From assembly GCA_050084985.1 (NCBI GenBank), contig JBITNC010000001.1, forward strand, positions 176,514,001-176,578,000: a stretch of 64,000 bases of DNA. Reading direction: 5' to 3'. This document shows, one piece after another, positions 11,091 through 23,304 of the stretch. The notes below the pieces were generated by a model. The model was not told the DNA's origin and ran no database searches. It saw nothing but the letters and a program-made list of their open reading frames with translations. The number at the start of each line of letters is the position of its first letter. Position 1 is the first letter of the stretch. Source of the stretch: Nageia nagi (taxonomy: Eukaryota; Pinophyta). The position numbers and the translations under genes are program-made.

Positions 11091-11813
11091 TCTTCACATA
11101 TTCAGCCATAATTTTTACCTTCCAATCAACAGAAATAATGGAAATAGAATGAAAAGTATGGTGCCTAGAAAGTGCATCAGCAATTGAATTCTTCTTACCC
11201 TTTACAAACTCAATTTCAAAATCATATGATTGCAACTTTGTTACCCATTTTTGTTGCATTTCATTTAGTTCAACTTGCCCCAAGAAATATTTCAAACTAT
11301 TATGATCAATTTTGACCACAAACTTGCCACACACCAAGTATTGCTTGAATTTGGTCAAGGCTTGCATGATAGCTAGCATCTCTTTATCGTAGATGCCGAA
11401 AGTTTTCTCCACATTTGAGAGCTTTCTATTCTCATAGGCAATGGGTGTCCTTGTTGCATAAGTACAGCTCCAACTCCCGCACCTGAAGCATCACAACCAA
11501 TAGTAAAAGCAACAAAAAAATCAGGAATAGCAAGTAAAGGAGTAGAAGTCATTACATCCTTCAACTTTAGAAAAGCTATAAGAACCTCATTGGACCATGA
11601 AAAAGCCCCTTTCTTAGTCAATTTAGTAAGGGGGGTGGCCAAAGAAGAAAACCCCTTAATGAACCTCCTGTAGTAATTGCATAAACTCACAAAACCTCTC
11701 AATTCTGGTAGGTTGGATGGTATAGGCCATCTTTGTACAGCTGAAACTTTAATTTGATAAACTTTCACCCCGTATTTGCAAATAATATTCCCCAAGTACA
11801 AAATTTCAGTCAT
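11074..11813 (-). pseudogene. RT thumb and RNase H, frameshifted
   Basis: The first frame (11813-11373) carries NYYRRFIKGFSSLATPLTKL and the RNase H start TIGCDASGAGVGAVL with its catalytic Asp. The second frame (11412-11074) continues with EKTFGIYDKEMLAI (catalytic Glu), IDHNSLKYFLGQ and ADALSR. The switch near 11410-11440 is a frameshift inside the domain. Confidence 0.88.
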
Positions 11814-11852
11814 AGCAAATTCACACTTAGATTCTTTTGCATAAAACTCTTC

Positions 11853-12488
11853 TTATCCTAAAATGCTCAAAACTGAATCTAGATGTTGTAAATGATCATC
11901 CCAATTTTTGTTATATACCAAAATATCATCAAAAAATACCAAGACAAAGTGCCTCAAATGCTGATTGAAAATTTGATTCATGGCTGATTGAAAAGTGGCA
12001 TGTGCATTACACAATCCAAAAGGTATAACCATAAACTCATAGTGTCCACAATGGCATCTAAATGTTGTTTTATACACATCCTCATCCCTCATACGAATTT
12101 GATGATATCCTAATCTAAGATCAATTTTTGAATAATAAATAGCCCCATGTAACTCATCTATCAATTCATCAACTCTAGGAATAGGATATTTATTTTTTAT
12201 GGTCTTTCTATTCAATGCCCTATAATCAATGCACATTCTTGTGGTTCCCTCCTTTTTCACTAAAACAATAGGTGAAGCAAAAGGACTACAACTAGGTCTA
12301 ATGTGTCCACTCTCAAGCAATTCAACAATTGTTTTCTCAATCTCATCTTTAAAAACCTTTGGATGCCTATAAGGTTTTATCATAATAGGTCTACTATTTG
12401 CTTCCAATTCAATAACATGCTGAAAACCCTTACTAGGTGGCAAACTTTTAGGTAGGTTGGAAAATACCTTAAGATGTTTTTGTAGCAA
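11853..12488 (-). pseudogene. Reverse transcriptase
   Basis: 211-residue open stretch with gypsy RT motifs in order: SPFASPIVLVKK, MCIDYRALN, YPIPRVDELID, KIDLRLGYHQIRM, FGLCNAHATFQ (normally N-A-P) and the catalytic box FFDDILVY with Asp at residues 187 and 188. It is the best kept open region of the element. It is separated from the RNase H frame by a stop and about 40 bp of out-of-frame sequence. Confidence 0.93.
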
Positions 12489-13011
12489 ACCTTGAATTTG
12501 AGGATGATAGGTGGCTGATTTTTTTCCTTCTGTACTCTAAAATTACAGCTGCCCACTCAATGTCCCTATGCCTCATCATTCTCTCCATTCTTTTGCAAGC
12601 GAACTCTAAAATTTTGCAAGAATCTTGTGGCCCATTTTCCTTGCTTCCTTGCAACACCGCATCTTTCCCTTCAAGCACAAATTTCAATTCTAATTTCTGA
12701 TAATTAGTAACATAATCACCAAGTGAATACAACCATTGCACACCCAAAACCATATGCAGAATACCTCCTAAGGGAAAAACAAAGAATCACTCATCTACTT
12801 CCATGTTGCCAAAATTAATTTTTATGTTTCTTACCACTTTGTTGCATGTGATAAGATCACTATTGCCAATAGCAACACTGAAACCAGGAATGATAGTTGT
12901 AGGAAGATTCTTTCTAGTGGCAAACTTCTCATCAACAAAATTGTAAGTAGCACCACCATCTATTAAAACAATAACTTTTTCATCAAAACATCTACCCGGT
13001 ACTTTAATAGT
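12469..13011 (-). pseudogene. Aspartic protease and PR-RT linker
   Basis: Near 12945-12970 the minus strand reads VLIDGGATYNFVDE, the retropepsin active site, with Gly replacing the usual Ser or Thr after Asp. Further on, LGVQWLYSLGDYV is the conserved linker before RT. A TGA stop interrupts the frame near 12789. Confidence 0.8.
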
Positions 13012-13017
13012 GTGAAA

Positions 13018-14230
13018 TCAATTCAAGCCACTCAAAGTGGCTAGGAAACCTTCAGGAACTTCCTCATACTCCCTTTGTGCTTCCTCTTCCAAAGGTGTCT
13101 CATCTACCTCATAAAAATCATAATTATAAGAATCAAAATCAGAATGTAATTCAATGATTTTCATACCTCCTCTGCATTTATGACCTCTTTGCCAAGGATA
13201 CTTGCAAATGAAACACTTGTTTTGTTTCCATAGCTCATCTTTCTCTTCTTGTGTCAAACGTGGGCCATTTGGGGGCTTATTAGGTGGCTGAAAACCAGAT
13301 CTAAAACCCTCTCTATGTGTGGGATTCCTGCCATAAAAATTTCTCTCATTTCCACCTTGCTGCATGAGGTTTCCTAACTATCCATACTGCTGTCCAAAAC
13401 ATGTTTTCCTGGCTGCAAAAGGTGGTCTAGCAGATGTGTTATGTGCAACATATTTCTGCTTAGGAGGCAAAACAGATTCCAAGCTCAAAGCCCTCTTAAT
13501 GGCATCCTCAAGAGTAACTGGCTCAAAAGCCTTAACTAGCCCTTTCAAGGGTTCCAATAAACCATCCATAAAAAGAAAAATTACCCTCTTGGGTGAAATG
13601 TTTTGTACCTGAACTGAAAGTTGCTCAAACTCCTCCACATAGGCATGAATGGATGAAGTTTGCTTCAAAGTGGCAAGCTCCTTAAAATACTCTTCCACAT
13701 TCCTCCTTTCAAACCTGTTCAAAACCCTAACACAAAATTCATCAAATGTATCAATATCACCATGCCCTTGGGTTACTAACCCATGATGCCACCATGAGTA
13801 AGCACTACCCTCAAGGTGGAGTGTAGCAATCTAAACTACATCAGCTTCAGAAATAGGCTCCAAGGTAAAATAAGTGTGCAATTTTTGAAGCCATGCCCTA
13901 TCTGTGAGACCATCTTGACCATTAAATGAGGGAATGGTCAACTTTTGATGTAATAAGAGTTTTTCTCTTTTTTAGCCTCAACAATAGATTTACCCACAAT
14001 CTTCAAATTTTATCAACAGAAACTGCTATCCTAAAAACTTCAAAATTATTACTATAAGCAGCAAACCGTTCATCTAATTCATTAGTCACCTCACATTCCT
14101 CCGATGAAGGTGGTGGAACAAGAAACATAGGCTTGGACGACCTAGGCAAGGGAGTGTGTGAGTTAGATGATGACTCATGCCCATTGTTGTTGTTGCCTCC
14201 CCTTTCTCCTTCGCTCCTTGCACCATCCAT
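13018..14230 (-). pseudogene. Gag (capsid and zinc knuckle), disrupted
   Basis: It starts at a Met at 14228-14230 with an Asn/Ser-rich leader. A frameshift near 14003 leads into the capsid domain (IPSFNGQDGLTDRAWLQKL, AYSWWHHG, FERRNVEEYFKELATLKQ, FMDGLLEPLKGLVKAFEP), which has one in-frame TAG. The nucleocapsid finger is CFICKYPWQRGHKC at about 13180-13225, the chromovirus-type C-x2-C-x7-H-x-C. The frame ends at a TGA (after LSGLN) where protease would follow. Confidence 0.85.
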
Positions 14231-14785
14231 TTGGGTTGTCCATAGCTGCCCTCAATTCTTGTTGATTTGTCTCTTATAAGGACACCATTCTTTGCAGCAT
14301 GTCAAGTAGGGCATCGAACTTTTGCTCAGCCCTATCAGGCTCCTCATCCTCTTCCATGTTTGCCATTTCCAAAGCAAGTTTGTTTCTCCTAATAAAATAT
14401 TGATGAATAGGGAGACAATGCATAAAACCCTATCAAACCCTTAAAAAATGGAATTTCAAAATATTGAAAATTCTTACCACCAAAATTTTTTCTAAAACCA
14501 CAAATCTACAATTTGGCCAAAAGGGTATATCCAAATCTACAATTTTTATCTTCAAAAAAAAATCCCTAAAAATCCGCAAATCCCCTAAAAATCCACGATT
14601 TTCACTAGGGCATAAATTTTCACCACAAAAAAACACTTTTCAACACGAATCTAAAATAACCACAAAAATTTCTGAAAGCCCTAATTTTTCTAAAAACCTT
14701 AATTCAAAAAAACTCGAAAACTAAGATACCCACAACTACCAAAATTCAAAAAAATAGACACTAACCACAGGTTGGCAAGATTCGA

Positions 14786-14797
14786 GATCTGATACCA
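14786..14797 (-). other. Primer binding site (initiator Met tRNA type)
   Basis: Minus strand TGGTATCAGATC, two bases from the 5' LTR end, matches the TGGTATCAGAGC typical of plant elements primed by initiator methionine tRNA with one substitution near the end. Confidence 0.8.
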
Positions 14798-14799
14798 CT

Positions 14800-15593
14800 T
14801 GTGATGTTCCTTTTATATATATATATTCTAGCAAACCCTCAACATAAAAATGCAGAGCTAAATTGCAACAATAAGACAACTCAGAAATTGCTCATAAAAT
14901 AACACAAGTATGAGGAGAAATCAACCAATATCATATATTAAATATTGCCAAACCAATACAACAGCTGGAATGGACAAATAGTCCCCAAGGAACTCAAAAT
15001 GCAGATACAAACTTCCACAAGTGGGACGAACCAACCTCAAGGCTGAACTGATGCAAAAACTCCTCAATATTGACCCCAAATACAAGCATAGGGTTTGGGG
15101 CTACCAATAGGTCTGAAACACACGTCACAAACGCTCCCAAAAATGCCACGAACTTCCCAAATTGAGTGAATCCCTTCACCAAAAATGCCACGAACCACTC
15201 ACAGATGCCTCTTTTGTGTTTTTAATATTTTAGAGCAACAACACCTTCAATGATATTGCCAAGACCCCAACCATGCACCTCCAATGCACTATGGGAATGA
15301 GCAAGACCTGCAATCTCAACTCATGGAAACTCTAGGGTTTCAATATTCAATTCTGATATCAACATAACATGCCCAAAATGGGACGCTCACTTCCTTTTAT
15401 ATGATGAGGTTCTAATTTGGAGTTGACATCTCCCAACCCTAAAATCACTTAAAGTGCCCTATTACAACATAAAAACATAAAACATAAATAAACACAACTC
15501 AAGTTATGTCTCCTAGTCACATGAACCCCTTTTTCACTTTTATAATTAAGTGTAAGAGACATTTACAAAAATATTTATTTTTGGGACATTACA
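14800..15593 (-). repeat. 5' LTR of the chromovirus
   Basis: 794 bp, TG...CA ends, followed on the right by the CTATT duplication. A TA microsatellite at 14815-14827 distinguishes it from the other LTR. Confidence 0.93.
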
Positions 15594-15789
15594 CTATTTT
15601 GGCTCTATTGTATTGTATTTGCTCCTCCATTTATATAATTGAGGCATTGTTTGTTGGATCTCATTTCTTGCTTGTGCATGGGATATTTTGAGCAATTGAA
15701 ATGTGTTTGGCATTGTTTCTTGTCTTGGCATAACTTGTTGGAGTTTTTTGAACTTTAATTTTGGCATAAAATAATTAAGGTGCATCACA
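15594..15789 (+). mobile_element. Family E LTR, right part, with decayed PBS after it
   Basis: It continues the LTR interrupted at 8895 (CTATTTTGGCTCTATTG...). It ends ATCACA at 15789 by comparison with ATTACA at 61926. AGGTATCGGAGCT at 15791-15803 is a mutated initiator-Met PBS. Confidence 0.65.
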
Positions 15790-16290
15790 AAGGTATCGGA
15801 GCTAGATCCTACCATCCTATGGTAATGGATAGAGAAGAATCACTCAAATCTACATCTAGGAAGGAGAAGATAGATGCAGCCCTAGATCTAATGAAAACAT
15901 TGCTCAAGGAATTCGCCCAAAGAAATGCCCAACAAGAAAAAGATGAGATGATGTTTGGGCCCATGTCACCACAAAAAATGAGGAAATAAGAGAAGAATGA
16001 TCATATCAAAAGCACACCAGGACATCCTCCACCCATTCAACAACCTCCACCTCCTTGGCCATATTTGAATCAAAGAAGGGAAGGGATTTGGGCCCTAGAC
16101 ATGGTCCCATAGTTTGATGGAGAAGGAAAAATTACGGCAAGGGTCGGCTTGCAATAATCAAGGGCTTTCTTCATCCTCAACAAGATACCCAAGGAGGAAG
16201 CAATTCAGATCGCCATCATGCATTTGGCGGGATTAACTCAAGAATGGTGGCACCATGGTGAGGAGACCTAGGATCATAGCTTCATTTGCC
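15780..16290 (+). pseudogene. Gag fragment of the family E gypsy element
   Basis: A Met/Lys/Glu-rich leader (AALDLMKTLLKEFAQRN) is followed by QFDGEGKITARVGL, ILNKIPKEEAIQIA and HLAGLTQEWWHHGEE, the N-terminal half of a gypsy capsid domain. Stops occur in between. It parallels DGSNKITARAWL...HLDGIVYEWWQYG at 62850-63000. The element appears truncated after 16290. Confidence 0.65.
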
Positions 16291-16299
16291 CATCTGTTC

Positions 16300-16930
16300 G
16301 TCCAGCTAAAGGATATTCGTTGTGCCCCAGTTGGCTCCTTGGAGGCCAACATCCAACGCTAGGAGCTTGGTATTGTATCACTGCTTATTCAATATCAAAC
16401 ATATAGCCAGTGAGCATTTGGATCTCTTGCTATTTTGTGTTATTGTCCATTATTGCAACATTGTGGTTTGATTTCTCATTCTTGCATGTATAAGCCAGAC
16501 GTTGCCATTGTGAGCTTGTAATAATTAATATTGATTGATCTTGGCCATATGTTGGCATATTTAGGTTGTATATGCTTTATTTGGATGCCCTAGACCAGAT
16601 GTTAGGGTTTTTGTAATCGAATTTGTTGATTTGCATTTGAGATTGTGTTTGAGTCCTTACATTCTTAATTCAACATCTCCCATCTTATGAGTTGTTACAA
16701 TTTGAGGTATTTAGACCTCCATCCTTCGTGATGACGATTACCCTCTTGAATTTGATCATCCTTGCTTGCTCTCTTTCTCTTTTTGGCTTTTATGTTCCAA
16801 ATATGGTCTTTTTTCTTCTCTCCTTATCGTTTGTTCTCCTTCCTTTTGTTGTCTTCCAGAATGAGAAGATTCCTTTTGGGAGTGACCATGGATGCCTCAT
16901 ATCTAATATGCACATTACTAGATCTAATAG
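16300..16930. other. Unassigned sequence between two gag remnants
   Basis: No domain or gene was recognised. AGCCAGACGTTGCCATTG near 16493 recalls family E LTR sequence, so an LTR scrap is possible. Confidence 0.3.
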
Positions 16931-16931
16931 A

Positions 16932-17640
16932 TCAAAATGATTGTTCTGGTATTTGAGCCCTATGGATGGCACTATGAAGAGATGTGGGTGCAAAAACCTC
17001 AACTAGTCCCTTCAATGGATCAAGTAGCCCTTCAATAAACAAATATGTCATACCTTTTTCAGCTATACCACTCACCCTAGCAACAATTCTCTGAAACTCT
17101 TCAACGTAGGCTCCCACAATTTACTTTTGTCTAAACACAACCAACTCTCCAAAGTATTCGTTCTCCTCCTTGAGATCAAAATGTCTCAAGATCCGTTGAC
17201 TAAATTCCTCAAAAGTTTGGATAGTTGTATATCCTCGATTGCACTCCTCATGATACCACCAATCCCATGCCTTCTAGATGTAAAATAGCTAGATTGATGG
17301 CATCCTCCTTAAACATAGGGTTCAACATAAAATAAGACTCCAATTTTTGTAACCAAACCTGAGCCGAAATTTTACTTTTTCAATCAAATACTGGAATCTT
17401 CGTCAAATCGGACTTGGCCCTCCAACACAAGTCTTCCTCTTCCTCATGTCATGACCAAAGCGAAGGGGATGGTCATTCGGGTGGTGGATGTTCAGATGTG
17501 CCCTCATTAATGTCTTCTTGCATGGCGGGTTGTAGAGATCTAGCCCTTTCTTGCTTAGGAGAGTCTCTTTCATTCCCCATCTTCGAGAAGTCTTGTCACA
17601 ATATTTAGCAAAGCTTCAATCTGTTGATCCCTTTTTGCTC
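16932..17640 (-). pseudogene. Gag of a second minus-strand gypsy element, disrupted
   Basis: Moving leftwards from the PBS, the frames read AQVWLQKLESYFMLNP, KEDAINLAILHLEG, then after a frameshift WWYHEECN, FSQRILRHFDLKEENEYFGE, a stop, and YVEEFQRIVARVSG and LFIEGLLDPLKGLVEVF. This is a gypsy capsid domain related to the family E gag. Everything after capsid (zinc knuckle, pol) is missing; sequence of other origin follows. Confidence 0.75.
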
Positions 17641-17672
17641 TTCTCTCCATCCTCATAAGTTGACCAGATATT

Positions 17673-17687
17673 GGCTCTGATACCATT
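17673..17687 (-). other. Primer binding site (initiator Met tRNA type)
   Basis: Minus strand AATGGTATCAGAGCC directly after the LTR end; full match to the plant initiator-Met PBS core TGGTATCAGAGC. Confidence 0.8.
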
Positions 17688-18523
17688 TGCAATGTTCCAA
17701 ACTATAAAACTTAGGAATTATCACAATTTACACCAAGAAAATGCAATAACAAACCAAGTATGGATGCCTAGTAACCAACTTTGATATTATTATAGCTCAA
17801 AGGAACAAATAAAATGTTCAAATAGCATCCAAAAGGGCCTCTAGAGCTGGACGAACTCCTCCAAGGCTGAGAAATGCAGCAATGATGTCCAAAATGGCTC
17901 AAGGTTTGACTTACTAGGCGAATCTAAAGCTTCCCCAACCTCAACAATGGGCTAACATCACACTTTTGGGATGGCAATCTTCTGAATCTAAATACTGAAA
18001 GTCTTCACATAGGGTGGCAAGAGCTTAATGAGGCTCTAGGTATGGCATGAGCTTGATGAGGCTTCCAAGCCAAAGAACAAGTGGAAAATGGCCAAATTAG
18101 CAAATAAACGATTGAATATGCAAATATGTCCTCTGACCATGCGTCCAACCCTCCTTATAGCTTGACGTCACACCTAGGGGCTAGACATCTCACCTTGGGA
18201 TCCCCAATCTTGCCTTGTGATCATGCATACTTGGACATTGCACCTTAGAATCCATGTCTTGGCCTTGGGATTGACGAAATCACTCATAGATATCATAAAT
18301 TACTCCTATCTTACTCAAGAAGGAAACATCCCACTTTGGGGCTCACAATTTGGTCCATGAGATGCATAATTCCTATCCTTCAGATCTAATTTTAAATATT
18401 AAATCATGTATGCTCTTTACTAAAAGAGGGGCTTACAAATAAAATATTCTTAAATTACAAATAACTCCTAATTATTACAAAAATATATTTTAATCATGTA
18501 ATTTCCCACCATGGGATATTACA
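17688..18523 (-). mobile_element. 5' LTR of the second minus-strand gypsy element
   Basis: 836 bp with TGCAATGTTCC at the left and GGGATATTACA at the right of the plus strand, i.e. TGTAATATCCC...GGAACATTGCA in element orientation. PBS and gag follow in the correct order. No 3' partner LTR was found, so the element is truncated. Confidence 0.75.
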
Positions 18524-20740
18524 TAAGATCAATCTGTTTATGGCAATAACAAATCAGTTCTGCAATCAATGAACATCAAAGCAATCATATTACAACATGA
18601 ATTGTCAAGGAATGATATTACAGCATGAATTGTCAACGAATTAAAAGATTCTTAAAAGTGTTATAATTTAGTAAGGAATTCGAGAAAAAATGCTTAATGA
18701 ATACAATGAAAATGAGTTTAATTAAGCATGAAAAGTGTAAAGATTTAATATGGCACAACTATCTTCAAATAGCAAAAAGATTTGAGGGTTTTAAAGGCCC
18801 CTAAGGTTGATATAGTTCAGATAAGGAACTATAGGCAAAGTGAATGATGATTTTGAGTTTGAGTAATGCAAATGAGTAAAGAGATAAATGCATAGAAATA
18901 AACTAAATTAAGGCAAACTCTTAAGATAGGTATAAATGTAAAGAAGATATAGTGTATGGACCTTGGGTAGAAGGCTAAGGGTATCATCTTAATTATGCTT
19001 GAAAAGAGTTTGTTAAATAAGAAGAAAGGCTATCTATGGAAGGCTAGAATATCTAAGAAATAAATCTAGTCCTTTAATTGGTCCGAACGAATAAATCCTT
19101 AGTTAATGAAAAATGTTTTGTCTAAGAAAATGAGATCAAACTAAGGAACCCATAATTTAAAAAACAATGAGTTAATACTCATATTTTATGAATATGGCTA
19201 AAGAAGCTTAGCTAAGATAAGCTTAAGAGCAAATTAAGATTGGTGATAATAGCCTATGCTTGAATAGGCCTTCAACTAATACAAAATGAATTAAAAATAG
19301 ATGATCTAAGCATAATTGGGATCTTTAGGATAACCTAGTCTTAGAGTCTTAGATCACGGATTAGGGAATTGAATACTTCTAAGATAGTAATGAATTATAA
19401 TTATTGCCTGAGTAAAGATTTAAAAAAAAACTACTTGTGGGTTCATCTTGAAGGCACCAATGTATGTGTGGTAAAATGGGTCATGACATCTGTCAAGGAG
19501 GATTTAGTGTTGAACCCACCCTGATTATATACGCAACCAACCCAATCCTAGAGTATATGGACAAGGCCAAACATTTACTAATATGATTATTAAAATTGCT
19601 TAGGTGTACATGTATGAGGAGATAAGCAACATGAAGAAAACTAAACAAACTACTTGGTTGCCTTCAACATTGAAGTTGATGATGTTCGATCCATTTTGCA
19701 TCAAACTCCTTGTTGATTGGAGTGCATAGCTCAGTGGTTGTGTTTGTATTGAGAACCTTGTTTTCTTTCAATTTTGGGGCTTGCATAGATTACTTTTCCT
19801 CAACCATGGATGAAGATGATGTTAAAACTAAAAGGACAGAAGTATGAAAAGGAATATCTTGTCAACAGAGCAAAATGGACAAGATTTGTAATTAAAGACT
19901 CACAAGTTTTGTCTAGAAGTAACACCATCCATCTTGTTGGACGATGACCAAACTCAGAACATGATTAATATTATCAATCCCACCAATGGCTACATCCTTC
20001 AACTGTACCAATGCTCAATGGATGACAATCAGATAGTAGACTATGTATTAGCAAATTGAAGTGTTCTCTCCCTCATACTTATGCAGTAATCAATTCATGT
20101 TGCCTCCAAGCTAGAGAGGTGCCAGCCATAGCTTGCCAAGCTTGAGACACTCAAGAAATAACAAGATAAGTGGAAGACCAGTTTGTATGGAACCATGCGA
20201 TTAATAAGTACAGTAGGCAAAACATAAGCTTCACATGGAAAAATAAAGCTACAAACAGTCGTTGCTTGTAGCATTGTTTCCTTCAACATCAATGGGTTCT
20301 AGAAAAACAGTCTCACCTAGAACTTTGTAATCATTACTATTGATCCCCACACCTATAGTATATTAAATTACATTTATTGTTGCCCCAGTTCAGCTGTCAA
20401 AATTCACCTTCAATTTCATTCTTGAGCCTTGTCAGCAGGATGCAAAACAATTTTTAGAGTGGGTATAGACGTACCCAAGGAAATTGTAGATTTGTAATTA
20501 TGCACTGCTATAAAATAATAAAATAAGAAAATGTTGTTGCGTTGCATGGGAATCATTAATTGCTACCAATATATAGCTTATAAGTGCTATAGCCAATTTT
20601 TTCCAACACCCACACATGATGTGGCAAACCTATATACATGTCTTACATTGACCATTGAAAGATATCTTTCTAATTATCTATATACCGCATTGCATGTCTT
20701 TGCAGAGACTATACATTATAGGTGTTCATAATAAAGATAC
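18524..20740. other. Intronic or intergenic sequence, no gene recognised
   Basis: AT-rich. A tRNA-like A box (TAGCTCAGTGGTTG at 19727) occurs without a good B box and may be a decayed SINE. No coding segment supported. Confidence 0.4.
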
Positions 20741-20759
20741 ACCATATCCATCTACTATG

Positions 20760-21240
20760 TCGTAAGTTATGAAGTTCAAATTCAAATACGAATTCAACAT
20801 TCTTGAAATTTGAATGAAATTCGACATATTTAAGAATTCAGGATAAAATTCGAAATAAAATTTGATATGTTAAACATATACATATATGATATATCATTAT
20901 GTAAATGATTTAGTAACAAAGGAACTAAAACAAGAAAACAATTAAATATATAAAATAATTAAACTTAAATTACAATTAAATATATAAAAATAAAACATAA
21001 AATAAATTAAATATATAAAAATAAAACATTATATTGCAATTTATAAATAGAATTTAAACATTATAATTTATAAATTGAATTAAATAATATATAAAAATAA
21101 AACATTACAATGAATAAAATAAAAGCTATACAACATTACAATTTGTAATCAAATTAAATATAAAAAATAAAACATTACAATGTATAAAAATAAAATTTAA
21201 AACATAAATATACAATAAAACATTAGATTTACTGAATGCA
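20760..21240. repeat. AT-rich low-complexity field
   Basis: Repeated variants of AAATATATAAAAATAAAACATTA and AATTTATAAAT; probably decayed tandem repeats. No gene. Confidence 0.7.
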
Positions 21241-22165
21241 AGGGTGCTCAACATGAATAGGAGACAAAGACAGAGACGGGAGAAATGAGAATGCATCTCA
21301 GACTAGACCGATTGTGATGGCAGATACGTCTAATCTCGATGCATGTATGGAGGCTGGAGCGATATGTTTGGACAGAGAGTGTGTTTGGAGGCTGAGCGAT
21401 GCGGTTGGAGTCTGGATAGACATTTGTTTCATGATTCTGCCTTGCCCCTTTTCCTAATGAATTTTTGGACTGGCCCCTTTTCCATAGAGAAACACGAATT
21501 TTTTATTATATTCGCGAATTTATTTGTAACGCTATGGAATTCAGCGATTTTTGTATTTTTTCAATAAAATTCAGCTAACTTAATAACTTAGACTATATCT
21601 TGTATGATTATGTTCAACCAATGTTAATAGTGGTATGGTAATGGATATAATGGAACAGTGTCCTTAAAACGGAAGTTCATTAATATAATGACTCCAATAA
21701 ACACCCAAATCATCGCCTAAGTTCATGGAACTTTGAATTTGTTTGGCCAACATGCAAAGGCCAAATAGCCTGAACCTTCTTGTTGATTCCATTGATACTA
21801 GGAATCTTTCCTGCCTGTTTTATTTGGGGTTCAGATTTTTCAAACATAAAATCACAGCCAAGGGGATAAGCTCATCAAAGATATGCAAATGTGTGATCCA
21901 CTGGATTAATAGATATAAAGGTTTCCTTACTCAAGCTTTATCAAAATGTACAGATAGCTATTATACTTTTGAGGTTCTAGTTTCACAAAAATAACATTGG
22001 ATGGATATCTTCAAGAATTCATTCTCATCCTACCCAAAGATAGGAAACATATATAACTAAAAAGGCAAATTTAAGTAAATTTTTGATACATTATATATAA
22101 TATTTCATAGATTCAAGTTGAACGAATATATAGAAGTAAATTTTAGAAAATACATAAAAACTTTT
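21241..22165. other. Unassigned sequence
   Basis: A GC-richer, GGAG-rich patch at 21260-21480 gives an open frame without recognisable domain. Nothing else can be named. Confidence 0.3.
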
Positions 22166-22167
22166 AT

Positions 22168-22800
22168 GTAGAATTTGTAAACAATGGCCCTTAGAAATTT
22201 CTCTAGCGCATTAATCTATACATGCCTATCAAATATGAACCATCTCCAGCTGCTAACGAAAGACTTCAAGACAATAAAAAAATATGCATTTGAAGTTTAT
22301 CTTCCATAAAGTACCAGAACAATATAACTCATGGTTAGGTCAGAAGGTGGCATTACATTTTTCTCTATGCAGAATTTGTAAAATAGTGACACTCAAAAAA
22401 TTCTCTAGAGAATCAATCTATATATGCACAACCAGATGTGAACCATCTCCAGCAGGTAACTAGAGACAGAAAAAATATATACAATTGAAGAAGTTCTTCC
22501 ATAAAGTACCAGAATGATTTAACTCAGTAGGTGGCACTACATATGCATCAAAAGAATAAACAATGAAGAATTACATTTCAATATTTTATTCTATTTATGA
22601 TAATGATTCATGGACAAGGTAACTAAGGTAATTCCAAAGAATTCAATTAAACAAGCATAACCATACATCTATTTTGAAGAATCTGCAGCACGTATTTAGG
22701 GAGTCCAAGAGAAGAAATTATATAAAGACAAATGCATGCATTTGAACAAGTTCTTTTATAATGTAGAAGAAACCTTCGAGACAATTTTAGGTCAGAAGCG
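22168..22800. repeat. About 200-bp direct repeats (two clear, one weak)
   Basis: AGAATTTGTAAA starts units at about 22170 and 22371 (period 201). Units also share GTGAACCATCTCCAGC, TCTTCCATAAAGTACCAGAA and GG(T)GGCA(T/C)TACAT. A third, weaker copy ends near 22795. Confidence 0.65.
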
Positions 22801-22817
22801 GCATTATGCACATACAT

Positions 22818-22990
22818 CGTGTAAGGGAGTTGGTGAAACTTGGATGTAGAAAACTCCCAGCTGTTGTAAAGGGAGTCCCAGGTTCAAATCCCACTCCAGA
22901 TATGTACGAAATGTCACATGTGTGACAGACCCAAATGTAAAAAGATTCAGGGAAACTTTCAAAACACCTTCCTCCAACCAAATACAAAAA
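22818..22990 (+). mobile_element. tRNA-derived SINE candidate
   Basis: GGTTCAAATCCC at about 22873 is a good Pol III B box. About 40 bp upstream, GTAAGGGAGTTGGTGAAAC is a weak A box. The tail runs into an A-rich stretch (ACAAAAAAGGAG). No target duplication could be fixed. Confidence 0.4.
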
Positions 22991-23304
22991 AGGAGAATAA
23001 GAAAATAAATAAACATCAGTGTAATAATAAACAACAGAACCCAGGTATTTTATTTCCAATGACTCAAAGCTGTCAATAGTAGTTTAAAGTTTCATTTGCA
23101 TGTGCAAAACAAAAGGATAAAGAAAGAGGCAGTGGAAGTTAAAAGGGAGATGGAAAGGAAAGTTTGCTGTTATCCAAAACAAATGCTTTGATTTTATATA
23201 AACATTTTAACTTTAACTATACTCCATCAGCTCAGCCATCTAATAATGTCCCTCATATTCTTATACAATCTCTCAAACAATTCCATAACCAAATATTGGC
23301 AAAA

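Larger units (their letters stand above)
8896..15593 (-). mobile_element. Complete Ty3/gypsy chromovirus, degenerate coding, minus strand
   Basis: 6.7-kb element with two LTRs (8896-9690 and 14800-15593), TG...CA ends and a 5-bp target duplication CTATT (8891-8895 and 15594-15598). The minus-strand order is 5' LTR, PBS, gag, protease, reverse transcriptase, RNase H, integrase, chromodomain, polypurine tract, 3' LTR. The chromodomain after integrase defines a chromovirus. I count about 45-50 differences between the LTRs (about 94% identity by eye). Coding regions contain several stops and frameshifts, so it is not autonomous now. It sits inside a family E LTR. Confidence 0.93.

Noticed and set aside
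13364-13612. Plus-strand frame over the chromovirus gag
   Set aside because: Antisense shadow of the capsid domain.
19718-19790. tRNA gene candidate (A box TAGCTCAGTGGTTG)
   Set aside because: The acceptor arms do not pair and the B box is missing or badly altered; at most an old tRNA-derived scrap.
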